Positions 27,422-36,359 of a DNA stretch of 64,000 bases are shown one piece after another; the first letter of the stretch is position 1, and each line of letters opens with the position of its first letter. The stretch is from Cylindrospermum sp. FACHB-282 (GTDB taxonomy: Bacteria; Cyanobacteriota; Cyanobacteriia; Cyanobacteriales; Nostocaceae), in assembly GCF_014697195.1 (NCBI RefSeq), contig NZ_JACJRJ010000004.1:1-64000 (forward strand). Direction: 5' to 3'. The translations under genes were made by a program, and so were the position numbers. Below the pieces are notes generated by a model. The model was not told the DNA's origin, ran no database searches, and saw only the letters and a program-made list of their open reading frames with translations.

Positions 27422-28195
27422 ATGAAAGCGGTGATTTTGGCTGGAGGGCTTGGTACACGCCTCAGTGAAGAAACCAGTATCAGACCCAAGCCGATGGTTG
27501 AGATTGGTGGTAAGCCAATTCTCTGGCACATAATGAAGATTTACTCCGCCCACGGCATTAATGACTTCATCATCTGTTGCGGTTACAAAGGCTACATTAT
27601 TAAGGAGTATTTTGCCAACTACTTCTTACACATGTCAGATGTAACTTTTGATATGCGATTTAACCAAATGAATGTACATTCTGGTTATGCTGAACCTTGG
27701 CGAGTCACCTTAGTGAATACAGGTGATAGCACAATGACAGGTGGACGATTAAAGCATATCAGTGAGCATATTGGTAATGAAACTTTTTGCTTTACCTATG
27801 GTGATGGTGTTACCGATATAAATATTACAGAGTTAATCAAGTTTCATCAACAACAAAAGACCTTAGCAACACTCAGCGCTGTTCAACCAGCAGGACGTTT
27901 TGGGGCAATTTCTCTAGGACAAGAACAAACTAAAATCACCAATTTTCGCGAGAAACCCGAAGGTGATGGCGCTTGGATTAATGGCGGTTATTTTGTTCTC
28001 GAACCTGAAGTAATCAACTTTATTGCTGATGCATCCACTGTATGGGAAAAAGAACCATTAGAAAAGCTAGCTGATATGGAACAGCTATCGGCTTTCAAAC
28101 ATCATGGTTTTTGGCAACCGATGGATACTTTACGAGATAAAAACTACCTGGAGGATCTCTGGCAGAGTGGCAAGGCTCCTTGGAAGGCATGGTAG
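27422..28195 (+). CDS. rfbF: Glucose-1-phosphate cytidylyltransferase
   Basis: The 257-residue protein matches RfbF closely: MKAVILAGGLGTRLSEETSIRPKPMVEIGGKPILWHIMKIYS, ICCGYKGYIIKEYF, and GDGVTDINI for the metal site. It makes CDP-glucose from CTP and glucose-1-phosphate, the entry to CDP-linked deoxy sugars. In O-antigen clusters it is normally next to a CDP-glucose 4,6-dehydratase, which is not adjacent here. It opens the large rightward polysaccharide island; the first gene of the Anabaena HEP island has this same product, as I recall. Confidence 0.94.
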   Translation: MKAVILAGGLGTRLSEETSIRPKPMVEIGGKPILWHIMKIYSAHGINDFIICCGYKGYIIKEYFANYFLHMSDVTFDMRFNQMNVHSGYAEPWRVTLVNTGDSTMTGGRLKHISEHIGNETFCFTYGDGVTDINITELIKFHQQQKTLATLSAVQPAGRFGAISLGQEQTKITNFREKPEGDGAWINGGYFVLEPEVINFIADASTVWEKEPLEKLADMEQLSAFKHHGFWQPMDTLRDKNYLEDLWQSGKAPWKAW

Positions 28196-28255
28196 GCTTG
28201 AGATATTATCTCCAAAACTCACTGGGTTACTTTAATTTCTGGGGCAATAATATCA

Positions 28256-29470
28256 ATGTATGATTTTGCGATTATTGGTGGGGGAATAGTTGGACTTTCT
28301 ACAGGAATGGCTTTAGGCAAAAACTATCCCCATGCCCGCATCTTAGTATTAGAAAAAGAAAGTCAATGGGCATTTCATCAAACCGGCAATAATAGCGGCG
28401 TAATCCATTCGGGAATTTACTACAAACCAGGCAGTTTTAAAGCTAAATTTTGCCGTGAAGGTAGCCGCTCAATGGTAGAATTTTGCCAAGAACATGAAAT
28501 TGAGCATGAAGTTTGTGGTAAAGTAATTGTTGCCACTGAAGAAACTGAGCTACCACGCTTAGAAAGTCTCTACAAACGAGGCTTAGATAATGGGATAAAA
28601 GTTGAGAGAATCAGCCCAGAAGCAGTTAAAGAAATTGAACCCCATGTTAGATGTGTAGGGGGAATTCGGGTATTTTCTACAGGCATTGTTAATTACAAGC
28701 AAGTTTGTTGGAAATACGCTGAGTTAATTCAAAAGCAGGGGGGAGAACTGCGTCTAAATACAAAAGTACACAAAATCTCCCCAAGTGGTGAAAATCAGGT
28801 ACTGGAAACAAACAACGGCAGTTTTGAAACCCGTTTCGTGATCAATTGTGCTGGACTGCATAGCGATCGCATCGCTAAACTAGCACAATTAACACCCCAA
28901 GCCAAAATTGTCCCCTTCCGGGGTGAATACTACGAACTGATTCCCGAAAAACGCCATCTCGTCAAAACCCTCATTTACCCAGTTCCTAATCCAGACTTTC
29001 CCTTCCTGGGTGTCCACTTTACCAGGATGATTGATTCCAGCGTCCATGCAGGGCCAAACGCAGTTCTCAGCCTCAAACGAGAAGGTTACAAAAAAACCGA
29101 CTTTGACATAGGAGACTTTGCTGAAGTCATCACCTATCCTGGTTTTTGGAAACTAGCAGCAAAACACGCTGATGAAGGCATTCAGGAAATCATTCGTTCC
29201 TTCAGTAAAGCAGCCTTTGTCAGAAGTTTACAAAAACTCATTCCCGAAGTCCAAGCAGCCGATTTAGTTCCCACCCATGCAGGAGTCCGCGCTCAAGCAT
29301 TGATGAATAATGGTTCCCTTGTAGACGACTTTTTAATCGTTCAAGGACAAAACTCCATCCATGTTTGCAATGCTCCCTCCCCTGCGGCAACTTCCTCTGT
29401 AGAAATTGGCAAAGCCATTGTAGCTCAAATTCCCCAACAGGCACACTTGTTAACAGCAATTAACGCCTAA
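28256..29470 (+). CDS. lhgO: L-2-hydroxyglutarate oxidase-like FAD enzyme
   Basis: The 404-residue protein is of the LhgO/YgaF (DAO) family: MYDFAIIGGGIVGLSTGMAL for FAD, QTGNNSGVIHSGIYYKPGSFKAKFCREG, the typical substrate-side loop, and HAGVRAQAL toward the end. LhgO oxidises L-2-hydroxyglutarate and passes electrons to the membrane quinone pool. In many polysaccharide clusters such genes occur next to sugar nucleotide genes, perhaps acting on another 2-hydroxy acid. It is 60 bp after rfbF and likely cotranscribed. Confidence 0.88.
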   Translation: MYDFAIIGGGIVGLSTGMALGKNYPHARILVLEKESQWAFHQTGNNSGVIHSGIYYKPGSFKAKFCREGSRSMVEFCQEHEIEHEVCGKVIVATEETELPRLESLYKRGLDNGIKVERISPEAVKEIEPHVRCVGGIRVFSTGIVNYKQVCWKYAELIQKQGGELRLNTKVHKISPSGENQVLETNNGSFETRFVINCAGLHSDRIAKLAQLTPQAKIVPFRGEYYELIPEKRHLVKTLIYPVPNPDFPFLGVHFTRMIDSSVHAGPNAVLSLKREGYKKTDFDIGDFAEVITYPGFWKLAAKHADEGIQEIIRSFSKAAFVRSLQKLIPEVQAADLVPTHAGVRAQALMNNGSLVDDFLIVQGQNSIHVCNAPSPAATSSVEIGKAIVAQIPQQAHLLTAINA

Positions 29471-29835
29471 TGTTTCACAATCAAACTATCTTGAGCAATT
29501 TTTGTCTCCCATTAGTAACTGAGAGCAAGTTTTTCTAGAGAGCAAGATAGCAATTAGAACTTACGCATTGACAAACAATGGTGAATATGTTCATCGATTT
29601 TATTCATTGAAACTCCTATAAATTGTGCGTTAGGGAACGCACACTACGTGTAGGATGCGTCCCCTGACGCATCGAAAAAGCTTGAAAAGAGGGTAAAGAG
29701 AGTACAGTGCGTAAGTCCTAGCAATATCATAATCAGGGTTTAGCATTCATTACTTTTCTCAGCCATTCTTGGTTATTCATCAGCAATAACCATATTTGTC
29801 ATGGGCCTGTAAAAAAAGCATAAAGTTAAAAAGTC
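29471..29835. other. Gap within the polysaccharide island, mostly a MITE
   Basis: About 365 bp, much longer than the other early gaps in this cluster; nearly half is MITE copy 2. No gene is seen. Confidence 0.6.
29555..29720. mobile_element. MITE copy 2 (166 bp)
   Basis: Same ends as copy 1 (TAGAACTTACGCA and inverted TAGGACTTACGCA) with the 5-bp flanking duplication GCAAT on both sides. Almost identical to copy 1 except for an inverted hairpin loop and the TTTGTAC/GAGAGTAC difference near the right end. Confidence 0.87.
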
Positions 29836-30864
29836 ATGAAAATTCTTGTCACCGGTACAGAAGGCTATCTTGGTTCCCTATTACCCCCCCTATTAATCGA
29901 ACGGGGTCACGAAGTTATCGGACTAGATACCGGATTTTATAAAGTTGGTTGGCTGTACAACGGTACTGAGGTGACACCTAAAACCCTCAACAAAGATATC
30001 CGAAATATTGCTCCTGAAGATTTGCAAGGTGTAGAAGCAGTAGTCCACATGGCGGAACTCTCCAACGACCCCACCGGACACCTAGCACCCCACATCACCT
30101 ATGAAATCAATCATCAAGGTTCAGTTCGCTTGGCTAACCTAGCTAAAGCAATGGGTGTACGTCGCTTCGTCTATATGTCTTCGTGCAGCGTTTACGGCGT
30201 TGCTAGCGTTGGTGACGTTACAGAAGAATCACCGATTAATCCCCAAACAGCCTACGCAGAATGTAAAACCCTAGTAGAACGAGATGTCACACCACTAGCT
30301 GATGACGACTTCTCACCTACTTTTATGCGGAATGCTACCGCTTTTGGCGCTTCCCCCAGAATGCGGTTTGATATTGTGTTAAATAACTTAGCCGGGTTGG
30401 CTTGGACTACCAAAGAAATCAAAATGACCAGTGATGGTACACCTTGGCGTCCATTAGTCCATGCATTAGATATTTGCAAAGCAATTGTCTGCGCCTTAGA
30501 AGCACCACGAGACATTGTACATAACCAAATCTTCAATGTCGGAGACACAGCCAATAACTATCGAGTCAAAGACATTGCTCAAATTATTGCTGATACTTTC
30601 CCAGGTTGTCAATTGTCCTTTGGTGATAACGGTGCAGACAACCGCAGCTATCGGGTATGTTTCGAGAAAATCAACACAATCTTACCCGGATTTAAGTGTG
30701 ATTGGAATGCTCAAAATGGTGCTCAACAGCTATTTAATTTGTTTAGTCAAATTGACATGACCGAAGATACTTTCTTGTTTAGAGGATTTACCCGCTTAAA
30801 GCAGCTAGAGTATCTAATTCGTACCGAGCAAATTGATAAAGACTTCTTTTGGAATAAAAAGTAA
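29836..30864 (+). CDS. NAD-dependent epimerase/dehydratase (extended SDR)
   Basis: The 342-residue protein has the Rossmann GTEGYLG motif (7-13), MSSCSVYG with the catalytic serine, and the YAECK (YxxxK) pair. The extended SDR layout suggests a nucleotide-sugar 4,6-dehydratase, epimerase or reductase. It may use the CDP-sugar made from RfbF. In the Anabaena HEP island a gene of this class is required for envelope polysaccharide, by my recollection. The MITE separates it from lhgO. Confidence 0.88.
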   Translation: MKILVTGTEGYLGSLLPPLLIERGHEVIGLDTGFYKVGWLYNGTEVTPKTLNKDIRNIAPEDLQGVEAVVHMAELSNDPTGHLAPHITYEINHQGSVRLANLAKAMGVRRFVYMSSCSVYGVASVGDVTEESPINPQTAYAECKTLVERDVTPLADDDFSPTFMRNATAFGASPRMRFDIVLNNLAGLAWTTKEIKMTSDGTPWRPLVHALDICKAIVCALEAPRDIVHNQIFNVGDTANNYRVKDIAQIIADTFPGCQLSFGDNGADNRSYRVCFEKINTILPGFKCDWNAQNGAQQLFNLFSQIDMTEDTFLFRGFTRLKQLEYLIRTEQIDKDFFWNKK

Positions 30865-30902
30865 ATCCGCTATTTAATTAGCAGCAAGTTCACCCAATCT
30901 GC

Positions 30903-30932
30903 CGAAGCAAGGAAATATATTTTCTTGCTTCG
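30903..30932. repeat. Intergenic hairpin
   Basis: CGAAGCAAG pairs with CTTGCTTCG (9-bp stem, 12-base loop) between the SDR and the first GT2 gene. No U-run, so it is more likely an mRNA-processing or stabilising hairpin than a terminator. Confidence 0.4.
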
Positions 30933-30992
30933 CAAACATCTCATGTACCAAGCTGATTTACTAATTAAAAGCCTAATTATTTAGGATACACT

Positions 30993-31946
30993 ATGAATAA
31001 ATTGCTTACTATCGCTATTCCTACCTACAATCGTGCTGCATTATTAGATAAACAACTTACTTGGTTAGCAAAAGCCATCAAAGGTTTTGAATCTGAGTGT
31101 GAAATTATTATTTCTGATAATTGTTCAACAGATAATACCCAGGAAATAATTCAAAAATGGCAATCTAATTTTAGCAATGTTGTATATAAAGCGAATAGAA
31201 ACATTGAAAATATAGGTTTAATGAAGAATATTGCTTTTTGTCTGCAAGCCGCTACCAGTAAATATGTCTGGACAGTTGGTGATGATGACCCAATTCAGGA
31301 AAGAACTCTCGCTTATTTATTAACCCTCATCCAGAAGAATCCAAGTTTAGGATTAATTTTTTTAAATTGCTATGGACGAGATAAAATTACAGATAAAATC
31401 ATCGTAGAGCGCTGGTTTAATAGCGATAGCGATGCTCCAATTATTGAGGGAAAAACTGTATTTCAACGTTATTTACAGGAAAGCTTCGGTGGCGTGTTGT
31501 TCATGACAGCAACAGTTTATAAAACAGAACTAGTACAATGTGCTTTACAACAGTGGTCAACTTCTTATAAAAACTTGGCATCTCAAGCATATTGGACTGG
31601 ATTTTGTGCCGTAAATGGTAGTGTCGTCGTAACTCAAGATACTTATTTGGAATGCACAATGCATGCCAGTTCTTTAGAACAAGATCCAAAATGGTCATTA
31701 ATGATGCGATATATTCATATACCAGAGGTTTATCTCAAATTATTAAATATAGGATATTCTCATAGTTTTTGTCAGCAGATGATTTCACAGAATTTCATTA
31801 GAATAAGTGACTGGAAAATCTTGCTAGGTGCTTTCAGAAGATGGCCTGTCTTAGCAATAAGCATTCTCGTTTTGTACTTAAATATGGTAGGTAAATCTGT
31901 TTATCAATCAATCTTTAATAATCAGAGTTTAAACACCAGTTCATAG
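30993..31946 (+). CDS. Glycosyltransferase family 2 (first of a tandem pair)
   Basis: The 317-residue GT-A enzyme begins MNKLLTIAIPTYNRAALLDKQL with the nucleotide-binding strand, SDNCSTDNTQEII, and DxD-like GDDDPIQ for the metal. Acceptor and donor sugar are unknown. It is highly similar over its first half to the next gene, so the pair arose by tandem duplication. It belongs to the island that builds the envelope polysaccharide repeat. Confidence 0.9.
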   Translation: MNKLLTIAIPTYNRAALLDKQLTWLAKAIKGFESECEIIISDNCSTDNTQEIIQKWQSNFSNVVYKANRNIENIGLMKNIAFCLQAATSKYVWTVGDDDPIQERTLAYLLTLIQKNPSLGLIFLNCYGRDKITDKIIVERWFNSDSDAPIIEGKTVFQRYLQESFGGVLFMTATVYKTELVQCALQQWSTSYKNLASQAYWTGFCAVNGSVVVTQDTYLECTMHASSLEQDPKWSLMMRYIHIPEVYLKLLNIGYSHSFCQQMISQNFIRISDWKILLGAFRRWPVLAISILVLYLNMVGKSVYQSIFNNQSLNTSS

Positions 31947-32026
31947 CATAAAATGTTAACTTTGTTTCAAGTTACTTACATAGCTGATTTTTGGCAATAA
32001 TTCTCTCTAGCGAACTACTAATTAGT

Positions 32027-33034
32027 ATGAATAAATTACTGACTATTGCTATCCCGACTTACAATCGTGCCGAGTTACTTGATAAACAATTAGCATGGCT
32101 AGCTCAGGCTATCAAAGGTTTTGAATCTGACTGTGAAATTTTAGTTTCTGATAATTGTTCAACAGACAATACTCAGGAGGTTATTAAAAAGTGGCAAAAA
32201 AATCTCAGCTATATCACATTTAAATCAAATAAACATTCTGAAAACTTAGGTGTAATGAAAAATATTATTCACTGCCTAAGTACTCCTACAACCAAATACG
32301 TTTGGACAATTGGTGATGATGATCCAATTCAGGAAAGAGCCGTTGCTTATGTCATTAATAAACTTAAAAAGCATGATAAATTATCATTATTGTTTCTCAA
32401 TTTCTCCGGTAGACACAAAATAACTGGGGAAGCAGTCCACCCACCTACAATTATTGGCAACCGCTGGTTTGATGCTGATACTGAAGATGGTTCTGGTGAT
32501 GGTAAGGCAATATTTGAACATTGTTTTTCCAAAAGTGTTGGTGCAGTTATTTTTCTGACTGCTACAGTATACCGTGCTGACTTAATTAAACGCGCTCTAC
32601 AAATTTGGCCCGATGCTGCGAGTAATTGGATATCCTTAGCATATTTAGCTGGGTATTGTGCTGCCAATGGCAGTGTAATTGTCACTAAAGATACTTATTT
32701 GGAATGTATTGTTGGTGTGAGTTATTGGCAGAAAGAGCCACAGTCAGCACTATTAATGCAATATAAACACATTCCAGAAGTAATTTTGAAACTGGAACAA
32801 AATGGATACTCTAAGCAATTTTGCCGCCGGATGATGTTAAATAACTTCCGAGAAGTTAACTTGAAAGTTTTCTTAGGTGCTTTGAGAAGATGGCCTGTAT
32901 CTGCCATGAAAATAGTAGTTCCCTTTTTGGCTTTAGTTAGTATTTCTGCTTTTGAAGTAATACCTATGAAAGAATTTAAACTTGCAGAAGCAAATGAAGT
33001 ACCTACTCAAGAACTCAGAAAATATGACCCATAA
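32027..33034 (+). CDS. Glycosyltransferase family 2 (second of a tandem pair)
   Basis: Start chosen at ATG 32027 (335 residues), which aligns with the neighbour's MNKLLTIAIPTYNRA; the longer frame from 31991 adds residues the paralogue lacks. It keeps SDNCSTDNTQEV and GDDDPIQ but has an insert (AVHPPTIIGNRWFDADTEDGSGD) and an extended C-terminus. It probably transfers a different sugar from its twin, since divergence is greatest in the acceptor half. Substrates are unknown. Confidence 0.9.
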   Translation: MNKLLTIAIPTYNRAELLDKQLAWLAQAIKGFESDCEILVSDNCSTDNTQEVIKKWQKNLSYITFKSNKHSENLGVMKNIIHCLSTPTTKYVWTIGDDDPIQERAVAYVINKLKKHDKLSLLFLNFSGRHKITGEAVHPPTIIGNRWFDADTEDGSGDGKAIFEHCFSKSVGAVIFLTATVYRADLIKRALQIWPDAASNWISLAYLAGYCAANGSVIVTKDTYLECIVGVSYWQKEPQSALLMQYKHIPEVILKLEQNGYSKQFCRRMMLNNFREVNLKVFLGALRRWPVSAMKIVVPFLALVSISAFEVIPMKEFKLAEANEVPTQELRKYDP

Positions 33035-33061
33035 ATTGCTAATTAATAGGGGAATTTTCTC

Positions 33062-33892
33062 ATGCTAAACAGGGTTAAAGAAAAAATCTCAGTTTTAGAA
33101 TCTGAGTTGAAGTATAGAGTAGAACTTTCGCAACATCAGAAAAATTTACCCCTGCTGGGAAAAGGCGATCGCCTAATTTCTGAATCTCTAAAACGGGATG
33201 GTGCTTACATCACTTCTTTAGCAGATTTGGGGTTAGCATCAACCACACAACTTTTGCAAGCTGCTAATAGTTTATTACCCACCATGGCAACTCCGCGAGA
33301 TAGCCATGCAGGTTACAAGTTGCCACAAATTTATACAGTCACAGATTTACCAGAATTTTTTGCCTGGGGAATTGAAGCACGACTACAAAATATCATTGAA
33401 AATTATATAGGACTGCCTATAGCTTTTCATGGTGTACATTTGCGGAAAGACTTCCCAAATGATCAGCAATTGCAAACACTGCTTTGGCATAAAGATGCCG
33501 AAGATCGGCGGATGATTAAAGTCATTATCTACTTGCATGATGTGACAGACAAACACGGCCCTTTTGAATATGTGCCAAGGCGTTACAACTTGTTAGCAAA
33601 ATTGAGTGATTATCGAATTGACTACGAGCTTTTACAGTCAAATTATTTAGGTATCAATGATGAAAAATTAAACAAAATCATCCCCAAATCAGCTTGGAAA
33701 TCTTGTCCAGGAAAAGCTGGAACCGTGATTTTTGTAGATCCGAGAAATATTTTACATCACGGTACTGTGAGAATACAAGAGCGGTCAACACTATTTTTCA
33801 CATACACAGCTAACCTACCGAAGCGACCAGAACTTTGCACCCAATATAATGATGATACCTTTGCTAAACCAAGTAGACAATTAACCGCTTAG
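33062..33892 (+). CDS. Phytanoyl-CoA dioxygenase-like Fe(II)/2-oxoglutarate enzyme
   Basis: The 276-residue protein shows the double-stranded beta-helix with the metal facial triad: HKDAE (HxD) at about residues 141-143, and the distal histidine in NILHHGTV near 238, plus an Arg in RIQERSTLFF that could hold 2-oxoglutarate. Such enzymes hydroxylate or otherwise tailor a substrate. In the island it might modify a sugar or lipid moiety, but that is inference. Confidence 0.8.
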   Translation: MLNRVKEKISVLESELKYRVELSQHQKNLPLLGKGDRLISESLKRDGAYITSLADLGLASTTQLLQAANSLLPTMATPRDSHAGYKLPQIYTVTDLPEFFAWGIEARLQNIIENYIGLPIAFHGVHLRKDFPNDQQLQTLLWHKDAEDRRMIKVIIYLHDVTDKHGPFEYVPRRYNLLAKLSDYRIDYELLQSNYLGINDEKLNKIIPKSAWKSCPGKAGTVIFVDPRNILHHGTVRIQERSTLFFTYTANLPKRPELCTQYNDDTFAKPSRQLTA

Positions 33893-33935
33893 AGCATAAT
33901 TCATTGAGTAATAATCCAAGGATACTAATTTAATC

Positions 33936-34481
33936 ATGATATTTACCCAAACCAAACTTCCCGGCGCTTTTATTATTGACTTAGAAGAAAAACCTGACTC
34001 TCGCGGCTTCTTTGCTCGTACCTTTTGCGCTCATGAATTTGAGTCCCATGGTTTAAAATCAACCGTGGCTCAATGCAACCTTTCTTTTAATCATAAAAAA
34101 GGTACATTACGGGGAATGCACTATCAAACTCTCCCAGCAGCAGAAACCAAATTAATTCGCTGTACTCAAGGAGCTATCTATGACGTAATTGTTGATATGC
34201 GTCCTGATTCCCCAACTTACCTGTCGCATATTGGTGTGGAACTGACTGCCGAAAACCACCGCGCTCTATATGTACCAGAAATGTTTGCTCACGGTTATCA
34301 AGCATTGATAGATGGTGCAGAAGTTATGTATCAAGTCGGTGAATTTTACACCCCTGGATATGAACGTGGTTTACGTTATGATGATCCACTTTTAGATATT
34401 TCTTGGCCTCTAATCGCCACAGAAATGTCAGAGAAAGATATGAATTGGCCTTTATTAGAATCTATCTTGATAGGAGTTTAG
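33936..34481 (+). CDS. rfbC: dTDP-4-dehydrorhamnose 3,5-epimerase-like (RmlC/RfbC family)
   Basis: The 181-residue cupin has the RmlC marks: DSRGFFARTFC, the conserved FNHKKGTLRGMHYQ holding the catalytic His, CTQGAIYDVIVDMRPDSPTY and YVPEMFAHGYQAL. It should epimerise a 4-keto-6-deoxy sugar nucleotide at C3 and/or C5. As no rmlA/B/D lie here, and rfbF does, the true substrate may be CDP-linked. The stop at 34481 is 2 bp before the next start, so the two are translationally coupled. Confidence 0.9.
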   Translation: MIFTQTKLPGAFIIDLEEKPDSRGFFARTFCAHEFESHGLKSTVAQCNLSFNHKKGTLRGMHYQTLPAAETKLIRCTQGAIYDVIVDMRPDSPTYLSHIGVELTAENHRALYVPEMFAHGYQALIDGAEVMYQVGEFYTPGYERGLRYDDPLLDISWPLIATEMSEKDMNWPLLESILIGV

Positions 34482-34483
34482 TA

Positions 34484-35797
34484 ATGATTATTTTAGATCA
34501 AGCTCTCAAAGCTAGAGCCGCAACAGGTAATCCCATCAAAGTAGCCATGATTGGCGCTGGTTTTATGGGTAGAGGCATTGCTAATCAAATTATCAATTCC
34601 GTTCCCGGAATGGAATTAGTAGCTATCTCCAATCGTCATATTGATACAGCAAAACGAGCTTATTTAGAAGCAGGAATTGAGAATTTCAAGATTGTTTCAA
34701 CTGTAGCCGACTTAGAAGATGCGATCGCACTAGGACAATATGCGGTCACAGAAGATGCCATGTTACTGTGTCAAGCTGATGGCATAGATGCAATCATCGA
34801 AGTCACAGGAACAATCGAGTATGCGGCTCATTTGGTGCTGAGTGCGATCGCACATCACAAACACATCATCTTAATGAATGCCGAACTCGACGGCACCATT
34901 GGCCCCATCCTCAAAGTCTATGCAGACCGTGCTGGCGTCGTTCTCAGCGCTTGCGATGGCGACCAACCAGGGGTAGAAATGAACCTTTACCGCTTTGTCA
35001 AAAGCATTGGTTTAACACCACTGTTGTGCGGCAATATTAAAGGACTGCAAGACCCCTACCGCAATCCCACCACCCAAGAAGGTTTTGCCAAACGCTGGGG
35101 GCAAAATCCCACCATGGTGACAAGCTTTGCCGATGGCAGCAAAATTTCTTTTGAGCAAGCGATCGTCGCCAATGGCACAGGTATGAAGGTAGCCAAGCGC
35201 GGAATGTTGGGATACGAATACACCGGTCATGTCGATGAAATGACCAAAATGTATGATGTCGAACAACTCCAACAACTCGGTGGCATCGTCGATTATGTCG
35301 TTGGTACCAAACCAGGCCCAGGAGTATTTGTCTTTGCCACCCACGACGACCCCAAACAACGCCATTATCTCAACCTCTATAAACTAGGTGAAGGCCCCCT
35401 TTATAGCTTCTACACCCCCTATCACCTTTGCCACTTTGAAGTTCCCCTATCAGTAGCACGTGCCGTCCTATTTCAGGATGCTGTTCTCTCTCCCCTAGGA
35501 GGGCCAATTGTCGATGTAGTCACCATTGCCAAAATCAACTTAAAAGCAGGCGAAACCCTTGACGGCATTGGTCGTTACATGACCTATGGACAATGTGAAA
35601 ACTCAGAAATTGTTCACCAAGAAAACTTACTGCCAATGGGTATCGCTGAAGGATGCCGCTTAAAGCGAGACATTCCCCAAGATCAAGCCCTCACCTACGA
35701 TGACGTAGAATTACCTGAAGGCCGACTCTGTGACCAACTGCGAGCTGAACAAACAGCTTATTTTGCTCCCTCAAAAACCTTGGCACTTGTCAAGTAA
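34484..35797 (+). CDS. NAD(P)-dependent oxidoreductase with C-terminal SAF-like domain
   Basis: Start at ATG 34484 (438 codons with stop), with GGAG 9 bp upstream, rather than the frame from 34403 that overlaps rfbC. The N-terminal Rossmann domain (VAMIGAGFMGRG) resembles homoserine dehydrogenase / Gfo-Idh enzymes; the middle has DGTIGPILKVYADRAGVVLSACDGDQPGVEMNL, and the C-terminus (AKINLKAGETLDGIGRYMTYG...LLPMGIAEGCRLKRDI) is a SAF domain. In polysaccharide clusters, proteins of this type occur next to RfbC-like epimerases and may take part in branched or deoxy sugar formation. The reaction is not established. Confidence 0.85.
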   Translation: MIILDQALKARAATGNPIKVAMIGAGFMGRGIANQIINSVPGMELVAISNRHIDTAKRAYLEAGIENFKIVSTVADLEDAIALGQYAVTEDAMLLCQADGIDAIIEVTGTIEYAAHLVLSAIAHHKHIILMNAELDGTIGPILKVYADRAGVVLSACDGDQPGVEMNLYRFVKSIGLTPLLCGNIKGLQDPYRNPTTQEGFAKRWGQNPTMVTSFADGSKISFEQAIVANGTGMKVAKRGMLGYEYTGHVDEMTKMYDVEQLQQLGGIVDYVVGTKPGPGVFVFATHDDPKQRHYLNLYKLGEGPLYSFYTPYHLCHFEVPLSVARAVLFQDAVLSPLGGPIVDVVTIAKINLKAGETLDGIGRYMTYGQCENSEIVHQENLLPMGIAEGCRLKRDIPQDQALTYDDVELPEGRLCDQLRAEQTAYFAPSKTLALVK

Positions 35798-36359
35798 TAT
35801 TTAGTTTTCCGAGCGCTTGAGGTTGTAGTGAATAGCCTCAAGCGCATTCATCTTTTTGTTCAAAATGAGCTAATATCTCTGAGTTAACCTGATATTCTAT
35901 TTACACCTCTAGCTTCTCACCTTTATTTTGTGACGCTAAATAATTTAGTTTGAGACGCGCATTCATCTACTAACCCTAATCTAGAAAAAATAATCTTTAC
36001 ATATTTTTGATCGGGGTAATTTTGCTTCAAAATATAACTAAACAACATACATCAGATACTCACAATCTACATTAGTTGTAGAGCAATCTGGAAGATTTAG
36101 AAGCACTAGAAAAACTGTTGCTAACAATTAAACCCGGTGTAATCTTTCTTTTATCTGGTAACTTCACTGGCAATGCTAGCTGGAATCTAACCCACAGCAA
36201 ACCGGATATAAAATTATTCCCTCTGTAATCCTCTACGTATTTCAAAATCAGCCTCCCAAACTAACCAGCCGCAAACAGGAAGTTGACTAGATTTATGTCG
36301 ATTTTGCAGGCTAATCAGCTAAGAACCTAATCAAAAAAGCAAAGTATAGGGGAACATTC
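35798..36359. other. Intergenic region between two parts of the island
   Basis: 560 bp with a terminator at its left end (below). A 48-codon frame (36082-36228, ALEKLLLTIKPGVIFLLSGNF...) reads like a protein fragment and could be a gene remnant, but no start is visible. The right end carries the promoter of the next GT4 gene. Confidence 0.5.
35813..35856 (+). terminator. Intrinsic terminator after the SAF oxidoreductase gene
   Basis: GCGCTTGAGG and CCTCAAGCGC form a perfect 10-bp stem with a 13-base loop, followed by ATTCATCTTTTTG. It ends the first transcription unit of the island. Confidence 0.7.
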
